Source of the DNA: Gossypium raimondii
Taxonomy: Eukaryota > Streptophyta > Magnoliopsida > Malvales > Malvaceae
DNA: 64,000 nt
Direction of reading: 5' to 3'
Assembly (NCBI RefSeq): GCF_025698545.1
Contig: NC_068565.1
Coordinates: 8,556,001 to 8,620,000 of the forward strand
This document shows, in pieces, positions 22,440-35,701 of this stretch (position 1 is its first letter; each line of letters starts with the position of its first letter). A program made the translations under genes and the position numbers. Under the pieces are notes generated by a model, which made no database searches, had not been told where the DNA came from, and saw only the letters and a list, made by a program, of their open reading frames with translations.

Positions 22440-25400
22440 ATCACTAAATTTAGGGAGTCTAAAACACATCTAGATGTAAAAATAGAACGTCGGTAATGAC
22501 AAACGAGAAATAAAAATAAATAACACACATATTTTTATGTGGATACCCTTTCGGGAAAAATCCACGGGCAGAGGAGAAGAAAATTCACTATGTCGAATTC
22601 GAATGATTACAAGAGGAGTTTCGACTATATCTATTTATAGGTTGAAAAACTTAATTCTAATCAAAGTCAAATATATTATGTTAATAAATGCTAAATATAT
22701 TATACTCATAAATACTAAATCTTCTAGAAAGAATATATATTTTGTTTAACTTGACTTGAAAGCAATCTCTTAGAATTTGGGTCACACAACTCTAACAATC
22801 TCTATCGTGACACGAATTCTCAACGAACAAATTTTTCACCTCTTCCATAAAACCCTTTAAGGGTTTAACTTCAACAATAAACACCAACCAAGTCTAAGCA
22901 ATACTCAAACTTGACTATAGGAAGTGGCTTAGTCATCATATCTGCAGAATTTTCATGAATACTAATTTTGCTCACAACAATATCACAAACAAAATGATAT
23001 TGAACATCAATGTGTTTTGTTCTCTCATTAAACATTTGATTTTTGGTAAGGAAGATGACACTCTGACTGTCACAAAATACTGTACTGATTTGAAGGTCTT
23101 CATTGAGTTCACTAAAGAGTCCTTTCAACCAAATAACTTCTTTACAAGCCTCAGTAATCGCCATATACTCAGCTTCAATGGTAGACAAAGCGACTGTAGT
23201 TTGTAAAGTGGCTTTCCAACTAATTGTACAACCTCCGATTGTAAAGACATAACCTGTGAGAGATCTTCTTCTATCAAGGTCTCCAGCAAAATCAGCATCA
23301 ACATACCCAATGACTCTATTTCTAATTCTTCCAAACTGTAAGCAAACATCAGTAGTACCTCGTAAGTATATTAAAATCCACTGATCTATTTTCCAATGTT
23401 CTTTACCGAGATTCGCCATGTATCTGCTAACTGCATTGACTGCATATGATAAATTTGGACGTGAACAAACCATAACATATATGAGAGATCCCACTGCACT
23501 AGAGTATGGAACATGTGACATGTACTCAATCTCATCATCTGATTGTGGAGATAAAGCCGATGAAAGTCTGAAATGGGCTGCTAAAGGAGTATTAACAGGC
23601 TTAGCACTCTACATATTAAACCTGCAAAGAACTTTCTCAATGTACCCCTTCTGACTTAGGTGCAATTTACTTACTTTCTATCTCTGAGAATCTCCATACC
23701 AAGTATCTTCTTTGTTGGTCCCAAATCTTTCATCTAAAATTCTTCACTTAGTTGGGCCTTGACCTTTCTTATCTCTCCTTTATCTTTTGCTGCTATCAAC
23801 ATGTCATCAACATAAAGGAGTAAATACACAAAAGAACCATCACTGTTTTTCTTAAAGTAAACACAACTGTCAGAACTACTTCTTTTGAAATCATGAGAAG
23901 TCATAAAGGAATCAAACCTCTTATACCACTGTCTTGGTGACTATTTCAAACCGTAAAGGGACTTTTTCAGCAAGCAAACACAGTCCTCTTTTTCTAAGAC
24001 TATAAAACCCTTTAGTTGTTGCATGTAAATATCATCCTCAAGTTCTCCATGCAAAAATGCAGTTTTTACATCTAACTGCTCAAGCTCCAAATCATGCATG
24101 GTCACAATACCAAGCAAAGCTCAAATCGAACTATGCTTAACAACTGGGGAGAACACATCTGTGAAGTCCACTCCTGAAATTTGACTGTAACCCTTTGCAA
24201 CAAGCCTTACTTTATATTTGGTTTCTTCAATTTCTGGAGTCCCTTCTTTCTTTTTAAACACTCATTTACAACAAACAACCTTTTTACCTTTAGAAAGTTT
24301 CACAAGATCCCATATTCTGTTTTTGTGGAGTGATTTCATCTTCTCTTGCATAGCAAACATCCATTTTTCTGAGTTTTCACAACTAATTGCCTCAGATTAA
24401 TTAGATGACTCTTAGTTTGCATCTGTATCTTCAACCATAGTTAAAGCATAAGCAACTAGATCAACCTCGGCATACTTCTTTGGAGGTTTAATTTCCCTTC
24501 TAGTTCTGTTTTTGGCAATAGAGTATTGTGGTAAAGAAGCAACTCTATTTTGAATTTTTGTACTGACTTGAGGAGTCGACTCTGTTGTAGATTTTGGATT
24601 AATCTGATGCTCCACTTGTTTTTGATTTTCTTTATTGAAAGAGTCTTTAAGAGATAAGTTAGGTAGCATAGCAGTTTCATCAAAAACAACATCTCTGCTA
24701 ATCATAACTTTTCTATTTTCAGGACACAATAACTTATACCCTTTTACTCCAACTTTATAACCAAGAAAAACACATTTAATGGATCTCGGTTCCAATTTTC
24801 CATTATCAACATGAGTATATACAGGACACCCAAAGATCTTTAAATCAGAATAGTCAGTAGGATTACCAGACCATACCTCTTGTGGAGTCTTTTTTCTCAA
24901 ATGGCAACGGATGGAGATCGGTTGACCAAAAAAATACAGTAGAGGCTGCTTTGGCCCAAAACGACTTTGGTAAGTTGGCATTTGACAACATACATCGAAC
25001 CTTCTCCATGATCGTTCTGTTCATTAGTTCTACAATGCCGTTTTGCTGTGGAGTATGACGAATTGTCAAGTGTCTCACAATCCTTTCTGACTTGCACAGT
25101 TTATTAAACTCATCAGAACGGAACTCTAAGCCATTATTTGTGCGGAGGTATTTTATTTGTTTTCCCGTCTATTTTTCAATCATAGTTTTCCAAGACTTAA
25201 ATGTGAAAAACACATTGCTTTTTTGCTTCAGGAAAAACGCCTAAACTTTTCTAGAAAAATCATCAATAAAAGTTAGCATATAATTAGCTCCACCTCTCGA
25301 AGGCACTTTAGATGGCTCCCAAAAATAAGAATAAATATACTCCAACATTCCCTTCGTGTTATGGATTCCTCTAGTGAATCAAACTCTCTTTTTCTTCCCA

Positions 25401-28400
25401 AAAACGTAGCGCTCACAGAACTTTAGTTTGCAAATTCCTTGCCCATCAAGAAGTCCTCTTTTGTTCAATTTTGCCATGCCATTCTCACTCAAATTCCCAA
25501 GGCGCATATGCCAAAGTTTAGTAATATCATCATCTGACAAGGAAGAGGAAGCGATAGTTGCATCACCAGTAACAGTAGAACCCTGCAAAACAAATAACTT
25601 GGCAGTCTTTCTCTGCCCTTTCATCACAACGAATGAACCTTTGGAAATCTTCAAAACCCCACTTTCAGTTGTGTATCTGTACCTTTTTGAATCAAGAGTA
25701 CTCAACAAAATTAAATTTCTCTTCAATTCTGGAACATGTCGCACGTCACTAAGTGTTCTAAAAACTCCGTCAAACATCTTAACTTTAATCGTTCCAACAC
25801 CTGCAAATTTACACGAGGCATTATTTCCCATCAAAACAACACCTTCAGACACTGTTTCGTAAGTTGTAAACCAATCCTAATTGGGACTCATGTGGAAGGT
25901 GCAACCCGAATCAATGATCCACTCCTCGCCCACTTTAAAATTGTTGACAGAAGCGACTAGAAGTTCACCATCGTTGTAGTCTTCTACAACATCAGCTTCA
26001 CCGGAATTTTCTGGTTATTTTCCCTTTTGATTTGCAGTCTCCCTTTTAATCTTGTTCTGTAGCTTACAACACTCAGATTTAATGTGTCCTTTCTTCTTGC
26101 AGAAGTTACAAGTTTTACCTCTATTTGAATACTTCGATTTACCCTTAGATTTACCGCGAAGATTTCATTCCTGTGTCCTTCCACGATCATCATCAGCATT
26201 CCAATCTTGTCTCCCACGAGCAATGAGACCCTTTTCCCTTAGAGTCGGGTTTAACCACAAGATGCTTCATCTTATCATACGAGGTCAAAGAATCATAAAC
26301 CTTATCAATTTTGAGAAACTCACGGTTATATTTAATCGTGTCTCTAAAGGTTGAATAAGACGGGGGAAAGGAACAAAGTAGAATCAACCCTAGATCTTCC
26401 TTATCATACTAAACCTCCATGACTTCCAAGTTTAAGAGAATTTCTTTAAATACGGTTAAGTGTTTGTGTACAGACGCACCTTCCTCTAAACGACGAGCAT
26501 AAAGACGCTACTTCATATGCAACTTGCTGGTTAGAGTTTTCGACATATATATTTGTTCCAGCCTCTTCCATAATGCAGCGACTGTTTTCTCCTTCATCAC
26601 ATCCTGCAAAATTTCGTTAGACAAATGCAGATGTAACTGTGTTAACACCTTTCGATCCTTACGCTTCTTCTCTTCATGCGTTAATGTCGTTGGCATCTTA
26701 TTTGTAATGACTCAAAATTCACGGGCATCGAAAAAATACATTATCGGGCCTCCGTCTTAGCAAACCGAGTCCGTAAATAAATATTAAGAGTAATTGTGAG
26801 TTTGGTAGTATGTTTAAATAGGCTTTAATTAAGTGAAATTAGCTCAAATTAGAGAAAATAGTAAAAAAAATGACTAAATTGAATTAGGGGTAAAAGTTTA
26901 ATTATAGATTAAAATAAAATAAAGGGGATTAAATAGGAAATTATGCTTATTTCATCAGGTGAGGCGGCAAATGGGGAGAGTTTATTATTATTATATAAAT
27001 ATTATTATGGTTTTATATTAAAATAGTGACAAATGTATGGTGGTGATAATAAACATGTGTAAAATGCATAAAAATACACTTGTAGTATATTTGTATATTT
27101 TCTTAAATAATAAGCAAAAGATATTTATTAGTTATAATTATAATCTAAAATAAATAAAGACAAGTGTAAGGTGATTGTAAAATACAAGTGTTAATTAAAA
27201 TATGTACATTTGTATTAAATTTACTTATCATTTAAGTACTAGATATTTGTTATAATTATATATTATATTATTGTTAAATTAATAAACAAATATGATACAA
27301 AGAAAGTAAAAAGGAGTAAAAGGGCAATTAAATCAAACGGTTAATCCTTAAAATCCGAGATTTTAAGTTTTAATAAATATATTATATTATTGAATAATAT
27401 TTATATATTATATTATTATATTATATATAAAGTAAAGTAAAGAAAGAAAATAGAGGAAAAATAGAAACAGAATAGGGACGAAACAGAAAGCAAAGAAAAG
27501 AGAAAAGAAAAGAAGTTTAGGGTTTTCAAGGTTTAATTCTAAATTGGTAAGTTAAATTAAGTTCTTTTCTTGTAATTTTTGAGTTTTATGAACCTAGAAC
27601 AAAATATTATCAAGTATATGCTGAAAATTTTGGAAGTTATTAGATTTTTAAACATTAATTTTGTTAGGTAAAAGTGTGAATTAGAAATTGAATTAATAAA
27701 ATTTCTAATTGGAATCGGAGATGTATTAAATTGTAAAATAAGTTATAAATTTTATATAATAAGGACCAAAATTGTAAGAATTTCAAAACTAGGAATTAAT
27801 GATAAAAATTAGATAGTTAAGTTTAAGTTTAGTTGAAATTGAGTAGAAATGAGGTATGAATTGAAATAGAAAAATAAATGAATCTATTTAGGGATTAAAT
27901 TGAAATTGGGATGAAAGTAAAATAGAAATTCAAGTATTAGATGAAAAATTTATATTGTATTAATGATTATAGAAATTATCTTAATTTTTCATAGCTAATA
28001 TCGCACCCGAGGCATCCATGAAGAAAGGAAAAGAAAAAGTGAAAGAGGAGTAGACACGAGAAGCACGGTTTGTATTACTATAATTCAAATTACTTTTTAT
28101 TAAATGATATATTTTAATTTATATGTATGATAAGTGAAATATAATGTAAGTATTATTATTAAGTTGAAAGAAATTCAATTGAATGAAGAATATATGTGTG
28201 GAATTGAAATGAATATTGACTTGAAAATGGAAAAAGTGAATTTTGAATTGAATGTGATTGAAAGTGAAAAAGTGAAACTGAATTGAAATGTGAAATTGGA
28301 GACCCTATTAACTAATCGGGCTGAGTCGAATATAGTTGGCATGCCATAGGATTGGAAGAGTTCAGGGATACTTCGACCTCGAGTCGATGAGACACTGGGT

Positions 28401-29560
28401 GTCACTATATTTCTTCGGATAGATTCGATGAGGTACTGGGTACCAACTTTCTTCGGCTTTGCCGATGAGACACTGGGTGTCAACTATTGCTTCGAACTAT
28501 CCGATAAGGCACTGGGTGCCATATTGGAGTGTTTGGTTGGATCCGTGTATCCGCCAAAGTCCAAGTTTTGTTAATAGGGTAAATAATGAAATGATAAACT
28601 GAATGAGTTGATCAATCGAGCTATTGAAATGAAATGAAAAGTTGAATTGTGAATTGAAATGTGATATGAGATTGAGAAATGAATCTAAGGTTCATGATGT
28701 GTCCAAGTTCCAAATTGTGGATATATGATATTAATTGATGAATTGTTATTGTTGAAATATGAAATTTGAGTTTAAATTTGTATGTATGATTTTATGCATT
28801 ACATGTTTATTAATATTATAATTTGAATTATGGTAATACCACTGAGTATGAAATACTCAGCGTACAGTTGTTTCCGTGCGCAGGTCATTAGAGTTCAAGG
28901 TCCAATTCAGCATCCAGAAATATCCTAACTCTATCAAGAAAATTTTGGTGATGTATTTCTTCCTTTTGTTTATGTGGCATGTGCTAGGTGATTGTACACA
29001 AGTCGTATATATATATATATATATATATATGTAAATATATATGCTAAATGATCTTGGTTGTAAGTAAATGGTTATAATCTTTTGGATGATAAATAAAGTT
29101 TAAAGTTATAAATTATTAAACTTAGTATTAAATCTTGAAATGAAATGAAAGATATGAATTAGTTTTTTTACATGTTAACTTTAACCTTTTATAATTAAAG
29201 TAGTAAATCAATTTATTAAGCATGATTTAGTAGTGTTTTAAAGTATAAAATCATTAACTGAAATATTGGTATTGGTTTGTTTTTGGTTTTAAGTTTGTAG
29301 GGGTTTTATGTAAAATAAGTAAAAATCTGTCAATTTTTTTAAATGAAGCCAATTAGCATAAATTTATATGAATTTATGATTCTTTTATATATGTTCGTTA
29401 TTTATCTAAGAATTATTTATAAATTGTCCGAGATGTCCAATAATGCCTCATAACCCTGTTCCGGCGACGATTTAGGGCTAACGGGTGCTACATTATCTAT
29501 CCCTAGCAATGCATCCTCCAAATCCATCTCTAACTAAAATTGTATATTCCAACTAAATTA
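22440..29560 (-). mobile_element. Ty1/copia element, broken, with a nested solo LTR
   Basis: Minus-strand fossil. Its 3' LTR ends at 22797 (about 22440-22797), next to a purine-rich tract. Going 5': RNase H and the end of reverse transcriptase (about 22870-23520), decayed reverse transcriptase (to about 24400), integrase and its C-terminal part (about 24410-25100), GAG-pre-integrase (about 25380-25850), and gag with CCHC knuckle (about 26040-26700). Gag resumes at 29493 after a 2790-bp solo LTR. The order gag-integrase-RT-RNase H defines copia. It is broken, with roughly ten interruptions of reading, and no 5' LTR was found. It is clearly older than the solo LTR inside it. Confidence 0.88.
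26703..29492. mobile_element. Solo LTR (family B), 2790 bp, nested in copia gag
   Basis: It begins TGTAATGACTC and ends GGGTGCTACA. The flanks are TTATT at 26698-26702 and TTATC at 29493-29497, a 5-bp target duplication with one difference. Copia gag sequence resumes on each side. Inside, about 28380-28530 has four spaced copies of a GATGAGACACTGGGTGTCA-like word. 28850-28890 holds the ACTGAG...CAGGTCATT block seen near the 3' end of related LTRs. A TA dinucleotide run lies at about 29005-29030. No internal domain is present, hence solo. Probably Ty3/gypsy. Confidence 0.88.
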
Positions 29561-31592
29561 ATAAATAATGATATCATAAAATATTTGTTTCATGGTTACT
29601 AACTTAGGGCCAGTTCTTTATTGCTTTTGAGAAATGCTTTTGAGAAGTGCTTTTCAGAAGTACTTTTGAGAATTACTTTTGAGAAATTTGAGTGTTTGGT
29701 ATTGCTGTCAAAAAGTGCTTTTGAAAAATAAAATGTCCATTTTAGACATAAGATTATAAAGTAACAAATATGTATTTAAATAATGTTCAAATTAGTTAAT
29801 ATTATGATATTTTAGCAAAAATATAAAAATAATTTATTATAACTTATTGTTAATACTTTAATATATAATATTAATTTTAAATATTTCTAAGTAATTAATA
29901 TTAATTATTTATAAAATTTAATTTGAATAAATAAACTATATTTAAATATTTAAATATAAAATTAAATATTTGTAATTAGATATTGACACAATTGTATTAT
30001 TATAAAAATTATTTTTATTTTTAATTAATGCTTTTAACACATTTGTATTATTTTATTTTAAAATGTATTTGAATATATAACTCATATTATATACTAACAT
30101 AACATAGAAAACATAAACCTAATGAATTAAAATATTACATATATTTGGATTAAAGTTTTAAAAGGGATAATATTTATATACCAAATATAAATACTAAAAA
30201 TTTGTCAATAGCATTTACAATTTAAAGTGAATCCATTAAACTAGATGCTATATTTGATAAGCATCTGAAAATGATTTGGTTATATTCAATAAATGATTTG
30301 GTTAATACAATACTTATATTTGATAAGCATATGAAAATGAAAGTTGAGACTGTCTGATGAAGAAGGCAAAAAAGAATATTTCATGGAAAGAAGATTGTTA
30401 GGATGAATTCTTCAATTCCAATCATTTAAATAACGGGTCTCAGGAACCAAGCAATATGCCAAATTAGTAGACAGTCCACATCATTAACATTGCATAATGT
30501 TTTAAGATGAACAAGAAAGGAACTAAAGTGTCTACCGAGGAGTAACATAATGCTATTTTTGTAAATAAAGTACAGAAAGTGTATAAATAGATGGTTGAAT
30601 AATACACATCCAGAAAAGATCATTGCCAATAAGCCACTAACAAAGTAGCCTCATAAACAAAGAAATAGTTCTTAGGTTCTGCCTAAATTTCATGATAATG
30701 ACATAAAACTACATCAAAGATCAGAGTCGAACTTTGTTCATAAGAACATAAAATAAATCATTGGCAAGAAACAATTTTGCAGCATGACATATGTGTTGAG
30801 CATCCAGAGGAAATAAGAAATTGTCAGCCAGTGGCTCTCATCTTACTCGCCAACATAGTAGTGTCGCCTTACCATGGCATCCTTAACCCCCATATGACAT
30901 ATATACAAACAGCCACCCCTAGAAAGGCAATTCCACTTCATATGTAGCGAAATAAAAATACCCTGCTTCATACTTTTTTCCTCATTTAGCAAGAAAGTTT
31001 CTTTACGGATTATGACCAAACATAACTCCAAAGGAATAGACAGTTTACAAGATCATGCTTCAGCACAAGATAAGAAGAAAGAAAAAAGAAACACAAAATA
31101 AAAACAAGAAAACACACGTACAAACATGCACATACCAACATAACGTAAAGAGTCACTCCACAAGACCATACATCCGCCATCCGAAAAGAAATCCAATCCT
31201 AAATACAATCGAAACCGCAAGTGTGAAAACCTCTCGCTTTGGAAAGACTTGATAAAACTCGCTACAGTTTATCTTTCTTGTGATAAAATATTCCACATGG
31301 TATCGCTTTCATGGTCACTATAATGAAAACATCACCATAAAGCAAAACTAGTGTAATAATGTATCGCTATGGATTTCCAACTATTGTTAAAGATGATTGA
31401 TCATTTACAAAGCATATAATCACTCATAACATGTGCCAAGAAACACCAGCTGATCTTTAGAACAGCATGTAAAGCCATCAATTACTTTAGCACACAAGAT
31501 CATTTATCATACATTTTCAGGATTAATGTAAAAGTATCGTGTCTACTAGTTTGAGGAATTGAGATGCGCACTGAGGGGATCAGTTGATAAGT
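29561..31592. other. AT-rich DNA; MITE-like end at 29606
   Basis: GGGCCAGTTCTTT at about 29607 followed by several GAGAAATGCTTTTGAGAAGTGCTTTT words resembles the end of hAT-like MITEs. 29750-30350 is extremely AT-rich. 30400-31590 is less so but shows no convincing exon. Confidence 0.35.
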
Positions 31593-31694
31593 GGAAGATA
31601 GTGATCGGGCATCATCCCATTAGAAGCCTCAGGCACCATGGTCAAACCATGGAGCTCATCACCCTCATTCTACCTATACTTGAGGTGAACTACC
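31593..31694 (-). pseudogene. Possible last exon of an unrecognised host gene, interrupted by MULE
   Basis: On the minus strand a protein-like stretch reads [16 protein letters not shown] and then [12 protein letters not shown] before a stop, with one in-frame TAG a few codons upstream. The MULE target duplication (31686-31694) lies at its 5' side, so the transposon landed in or beside it. I do not recognise a family, and it may be chance. Confidence 0.25.
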
Positions 31695-32269
31695 GGGTTT
31701 TTTACCTAATTAGGATAGAAAAAAAAATTTACTGAAATAGTATGTCAGAAAAAAAAATTACCAAAATGGGTTACTTTTTCATTGGAGCCTATTTGGTAGG
31801 CGCCAATGAATAAAATAATAATAATAATAATAATTTAATAAAATATAATTTTATATTTTTTTAATATTTTTTGAAAAAAATACGGGTCAAAAATACGGGT
31901 CGGGTCTGGTGGCGCCTCTCAAGTAGGCGCCAATGAAGGAGCCTGATGGAGAGGCGCCAATGGGTGTCACTTCGCATGTCTGCTGCTTTGCTAGTGAATT
32001 GTCCTTCATAAGCTTTTATTTTTGCTATAAGTAATAGCAAATGGTCCCAAAATCATCCACACAGTAGAGAAAAAAAGAGAGAAAGGAGAAGAAGAAGAAA
32101 AAAAAAAAGGTAATGTATTTTTTAATAAATAATTTTGTTTATAATTTAAAAGGTTTATAGTTTGTGAAATTTTTAGGATATATTTTAGAAAATATTGTGA
32201 ATTTTTTATTAATTATTAATTATAAATTATCTATATTTAGTGTTTATAGTTTAGATTAGAATTTTGTAT

Positions 32270-32790
32270 GAATATTTTAAATTTTTGTATGAATATTATA
32301 ATTTTTTATGAATATTGTAATGTTGTATGAATATTGTAATTATTTTATAATTAAATTTGTATTTATAGTTTTGGATTAGTAATTTTTGTATGAATATTGT
32401 ACTTTTGTATGAATATTATAAATTTTTGTATGAATATTGTAATATTATAGTTTTGTATGAATATTGCAATTTTTTGTATGAATATTGTAATTTTGTAATT
32501 TTGTATGAATATTATATTTTTTGTATGAATATTGTAATATTATAATTTTGTATGAATATTACAATTTTTTGTATGAATATTGTAATATTGTAATTTTGTA
32601 TGAATATTATAATTTTTTATGAATATTGTAATGTTGTATGAATATTGTAATATTATAATTTTGTATGAATATTGCAATTTTTTGTATGAATATTGTAATA
32701 TTGTAATTTTGTATGAATATTGTAATGTGGGGATATATTGTAATATTGTAATTTTTGTATGAATATTGTAATTATTTTATAATTAATTTG
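32270..32790. repeat. Minisatellite TTTTGTATGAATATTGTAA
   Basis: More than 20 imperfect copies of an 18-25 bp unit (TTGTATGAATATTGTAAT and variants) occupy the part of the MULE where the rest of the transposase would be expected. Typical replication-slippage array. Confidence 0.85.
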
Positions 32791-33184
32791 TTAGTAATTT
32801 GGGAAAATTTCACAATATTTTGTGTTTGTAATTATTTAAAATTTAATTTATTAGTAATTTAGGATTAAGCTATAAGTTGTTGTGTTTAGTTTAGTATTTG
32901 GTGAGTTTAACATATAAAGTTTATAAAAAAATTAAAAATCATTTCATTAAAAGTTTAATTATAAAAAATTAAAATCATTTTATTAAAAGTTTAATTATAA
33001 CTGATTTTTTAATCATATAGTTGTTGTTAACTCATTTAATTTTTATATAATGTAACTTTTATATAAATAAATTTTATTTGATTTTGTATTTATTTAACAA
33101 GAATTATTGATTTTTGAAACAAATTAATGTAATTCATTTTTTATTGCGATTTGCGGAAATGGTTTCTCTAATTAATAATAATAA

Positions 33185-34672
33185 TCACATATCAAGTACT
33201 ATTAATGAGATGGTACTATCGGGAGTACGTTCCTGTTGCCGTCTTGAGCAACCGCAAGAAGTAAGATCTGTGTATTTTCCATATAGCCGTGTTCCATCTA
33301 CTTGCACAAATGGTTTGCGTGGGGAAATGCGCGCACATTGATCAAAAGTCCGAACATCCGATGGAAAATTCTTTTCTCGATTGTAGTTGGTCATTTGGAC
33401 CGTCATAAGATCGTGTCGCAACTCAATTACGATCCCCGCCACGTGTTCCTCATGGCGGCTATCCATCCTCGTAATTTATTGTACGATGCATCGAAATCTC
33501 CGCACAATTGCTCCATTGCCATCTGCTTAGCTATCCATGCCTTCCGGTATGGTACTCGACATCGAATCGTGCTTGTATTTCAAAGAATCGATCAAACTTT
33601 AATGGTCGGCATGTCTTTCACCATTGCCGTGATGCATGTACGATAGTTTTGGAGTCAAGTTTTCGATGATCTTCATCATACGTGTTGAAGTGCATGTGGG
33701 GCTCCACAAATTTTCAGATTTCCCATCTCGCGACTTCGATAAATGCAATTCGACCGCCAATTGCGACCTTCCGCCGACCTCCAACACTCTCCAATATATA
33801 ATGTTGGTTTAGACTCGATGACTTTGTAATCTACTGATATATTCATGCTATACCGCTTAATTGCAAACATACATTCTTCCTTACTTTCAAAACTCTGGCC
33901 CACGCGCAACTCATCTGGATCAGAATATACGCCCATTCGGTAACCATGTGGTATTTCAGGGTACTCCGAAACTCACCGCCCATGCCAGACGGGTCTATCC
34001 GAGACATGTGTGCCCCAGGATTATTGTGTATCACAATACGATGAATCTGGTTTCCGACTGAAGACGCATTAACATTTCCATCCTCATTCACCCTTCGTCG
34101 TCAATATCATCCGGACCTCGTCTGCGTCGGATCACTCTCACTATCCACTTCAGAATCAACAGGATCACTACTATAGTATACATCACCACCAACCACATCG
34201 GCCTCTACCGCAAAGATTAAGATCAATATTTATCCCATGTATAGGTGATTGACTATCAACATACGATACGGAACCACCATACACGGCGCTTCAACTCCAT
34301 CTTCTTCACCTAATGGAGTGGGATCTTCATTGCCTCCACAATCGGATAACTCAAAGAAATAACCGAATCGGTGCATTTTTGTTACTCAAGTCCCACAATA
34401 AAGAGCGACCATTGTTTCCACGTCTTCATCGCTACAAGTTCCATTTCGTAAATTTTATTGGATCTGTTGATACCGGAAACTTGTAGAAAACTTTTGATAT
34501 CCTTCTCCCACAATGTCTATAAATTTTTCACTAATTTTTCCTTCATATCATCAAACAAGATATTTCTATCAAATCTCATTGCTACTTGTTTGCGACATTC
34601 AAATATACATCCCACAGCTTGTTGTTAAAATTTCTCCATCGAAATAAACGCATACAAAAAACCGATTCTCCA
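33185..34672 (-). pseudogene. Truncated MULE transposase remnant
   Basis: Minus strand from ATG at 34672: MENRFFVCVYFDGE opens a PB1-like N-terminal domain. A long linker, an MuDR N-terminal domain (about 33680-33935, with ELRVGQSFESKEECMFAIKRYS) and the start of the DDE core (PFVQVDGTRLYGKYT, about 33270-33310) follow. The second catalytic Asp, SWIM finger and CCHC knuckle are absent. Several frame changes and stops interrupt it. Architecture matches the element at 2978-5845, but sequence similarity is limited, so it is another MULE lineage of the same broad type. Confidence 0.75.
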
Positions 34673-34983
34673 TCTTCAATACTAGATCAGAAAAAGAATT
34701 TCAAATTTCTTAAAACAGTTTCAAAATGTAAACAAAATACATAAAATTTTAATGCAAAATTTTTCATTCAAACTAACAAAATTAATAACATGGCAAAATA
34801 ACTTTCGAATAATAAAATTACTAACAAAACTCTACATTCTATTTAAAAAAAAAAACCAAAATACCTAATTTTTTTCTTCTTTTCCTTCCTTCTTTTCTTC
34901 TGCTTCCTTCCTTCTTCTTTCTTCCGTTTTTGTAGTCAAATTTATGTCTGTGTTGGGGGTATTTATAGAGAAAAATCACAGCA

Positions 34984-35100
34984 TTGGCGCCTTCTAATAT
35001 GGCACCACCATTGGCGCCTCCTAGATAGGCACCACCATTGGTGCCTCCAAATAGGCACCACCATTGGCGCCTCCCAAATAAGCGCCAATACTATGCATTA
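34984..35100. repeat. GGCGCC-type subterminal repeats of the MULE
   Basis: About four units of roughly 30 bp (ATTGGCGCCTCC, then AATAGGCACCACC) lie just inside the right TIR. Matching GGCGCC words in the opposite sense lie inside the left TIR at 31795-31965. Such subterminal clusters can be transposase binding sites. Confidence 0.65.
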
Positions 35101-35293
35101 TACGGGTTATATAATAACCCGGAAAAGTATAATTTATATTTTAATCAAAAAAAATATTATTATTTTATTCATTGACGCCTACCAAATAGGCTCCAATGAA
35201 AAAGTAACCCATTTTGGTAATTTTTTTTTTCTGACATACTATTTCAGTAATTTTTTTTTTCTATCCTAATTAGGTAAAAAACCCTGAACTACC

Positions 35294-35696
35294 TCTACCT
35301 AATTAAGGTATAATTTGCTGTCAAAGCTAGGTTCTAGATCACTCCGCTCTATATATTATCCACACAAAATATGACCAGTTATTTCCTGCACTTGTGATTG
35401 TTCCAATGCCCAAGGAAAATAAAACAGAGGTTATGCAAAAGTTAACTTCCCTTTTTTTTCACGTAGAGCAGGTTTTCCCTCAATGTAGAGGCCTTATAAG
35501 TTGCCTAGGTACTTCCCAGATCGCGAGTACTGATAGATATTGGGTCTATCCATCAGCCTTCTCTAATAGGGCACTCAACCATCCCATGGTCAAGTGCGTA
35601 AGAAAAAAACTAAAGCAAAAACTAAAGCTGATATACCTGAATGCTTTTCATATAAATTAAAAAAAAAACAAGATGAAACAAAAAACAGATCACATC
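35294..35696. other. Short single-copy stretch between MULE and solo LTR
   Basis: This continues the host sequence seen left of the MULE at 31593-31685. No clear exon. Confidence 0.3.
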
Positions 35697-35701
35697 GAAT
35701 C

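Larger units (their letters stand above)
31695..35284. mobile_element. Mutator-like element with long TIRs and 9-bp target duplication
   Basis: Terminal inverted repeats of about 125-130 bp start GGGTTTTTTACCTAATTAGG at 31695 and mirror 35284, with only a few differences. A perfect 9-bp direct repeat TGAACTACC flanks them (31686-31694, 35285-35293), the MULE hallmark. Inside the right end are a minus-strand TATA box (about 34965-34975) and a decayed transposase (33185-34672). The left half is AT-rich with a minisatellite (32270-32790). GGCGCC-rich repeats lie inside both ends. The catalytic core is mostly missing, so it is a non-autonomous deletion derivative. Confidence 0.93.

Noticed and set aside
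28380-28530. Regularly spaced repeats as a separate regulatory array
   Set aside because: They lie inside the family B solo LTR, and such degenerate repeats are typical of these LTRs.
22440-29560. Complete copia element with two LTRs
   Set aside because: Only the 3' LTR was found; the 5' end runs into unrelated AT-rich DNA and the coding region is broken.
32270-32790. CRISPR-like or functional spaced array
   Set aside because: Units are AT-rich, imperfect and without regular spacers, inside a plant transposon; a minisatellite explains it.
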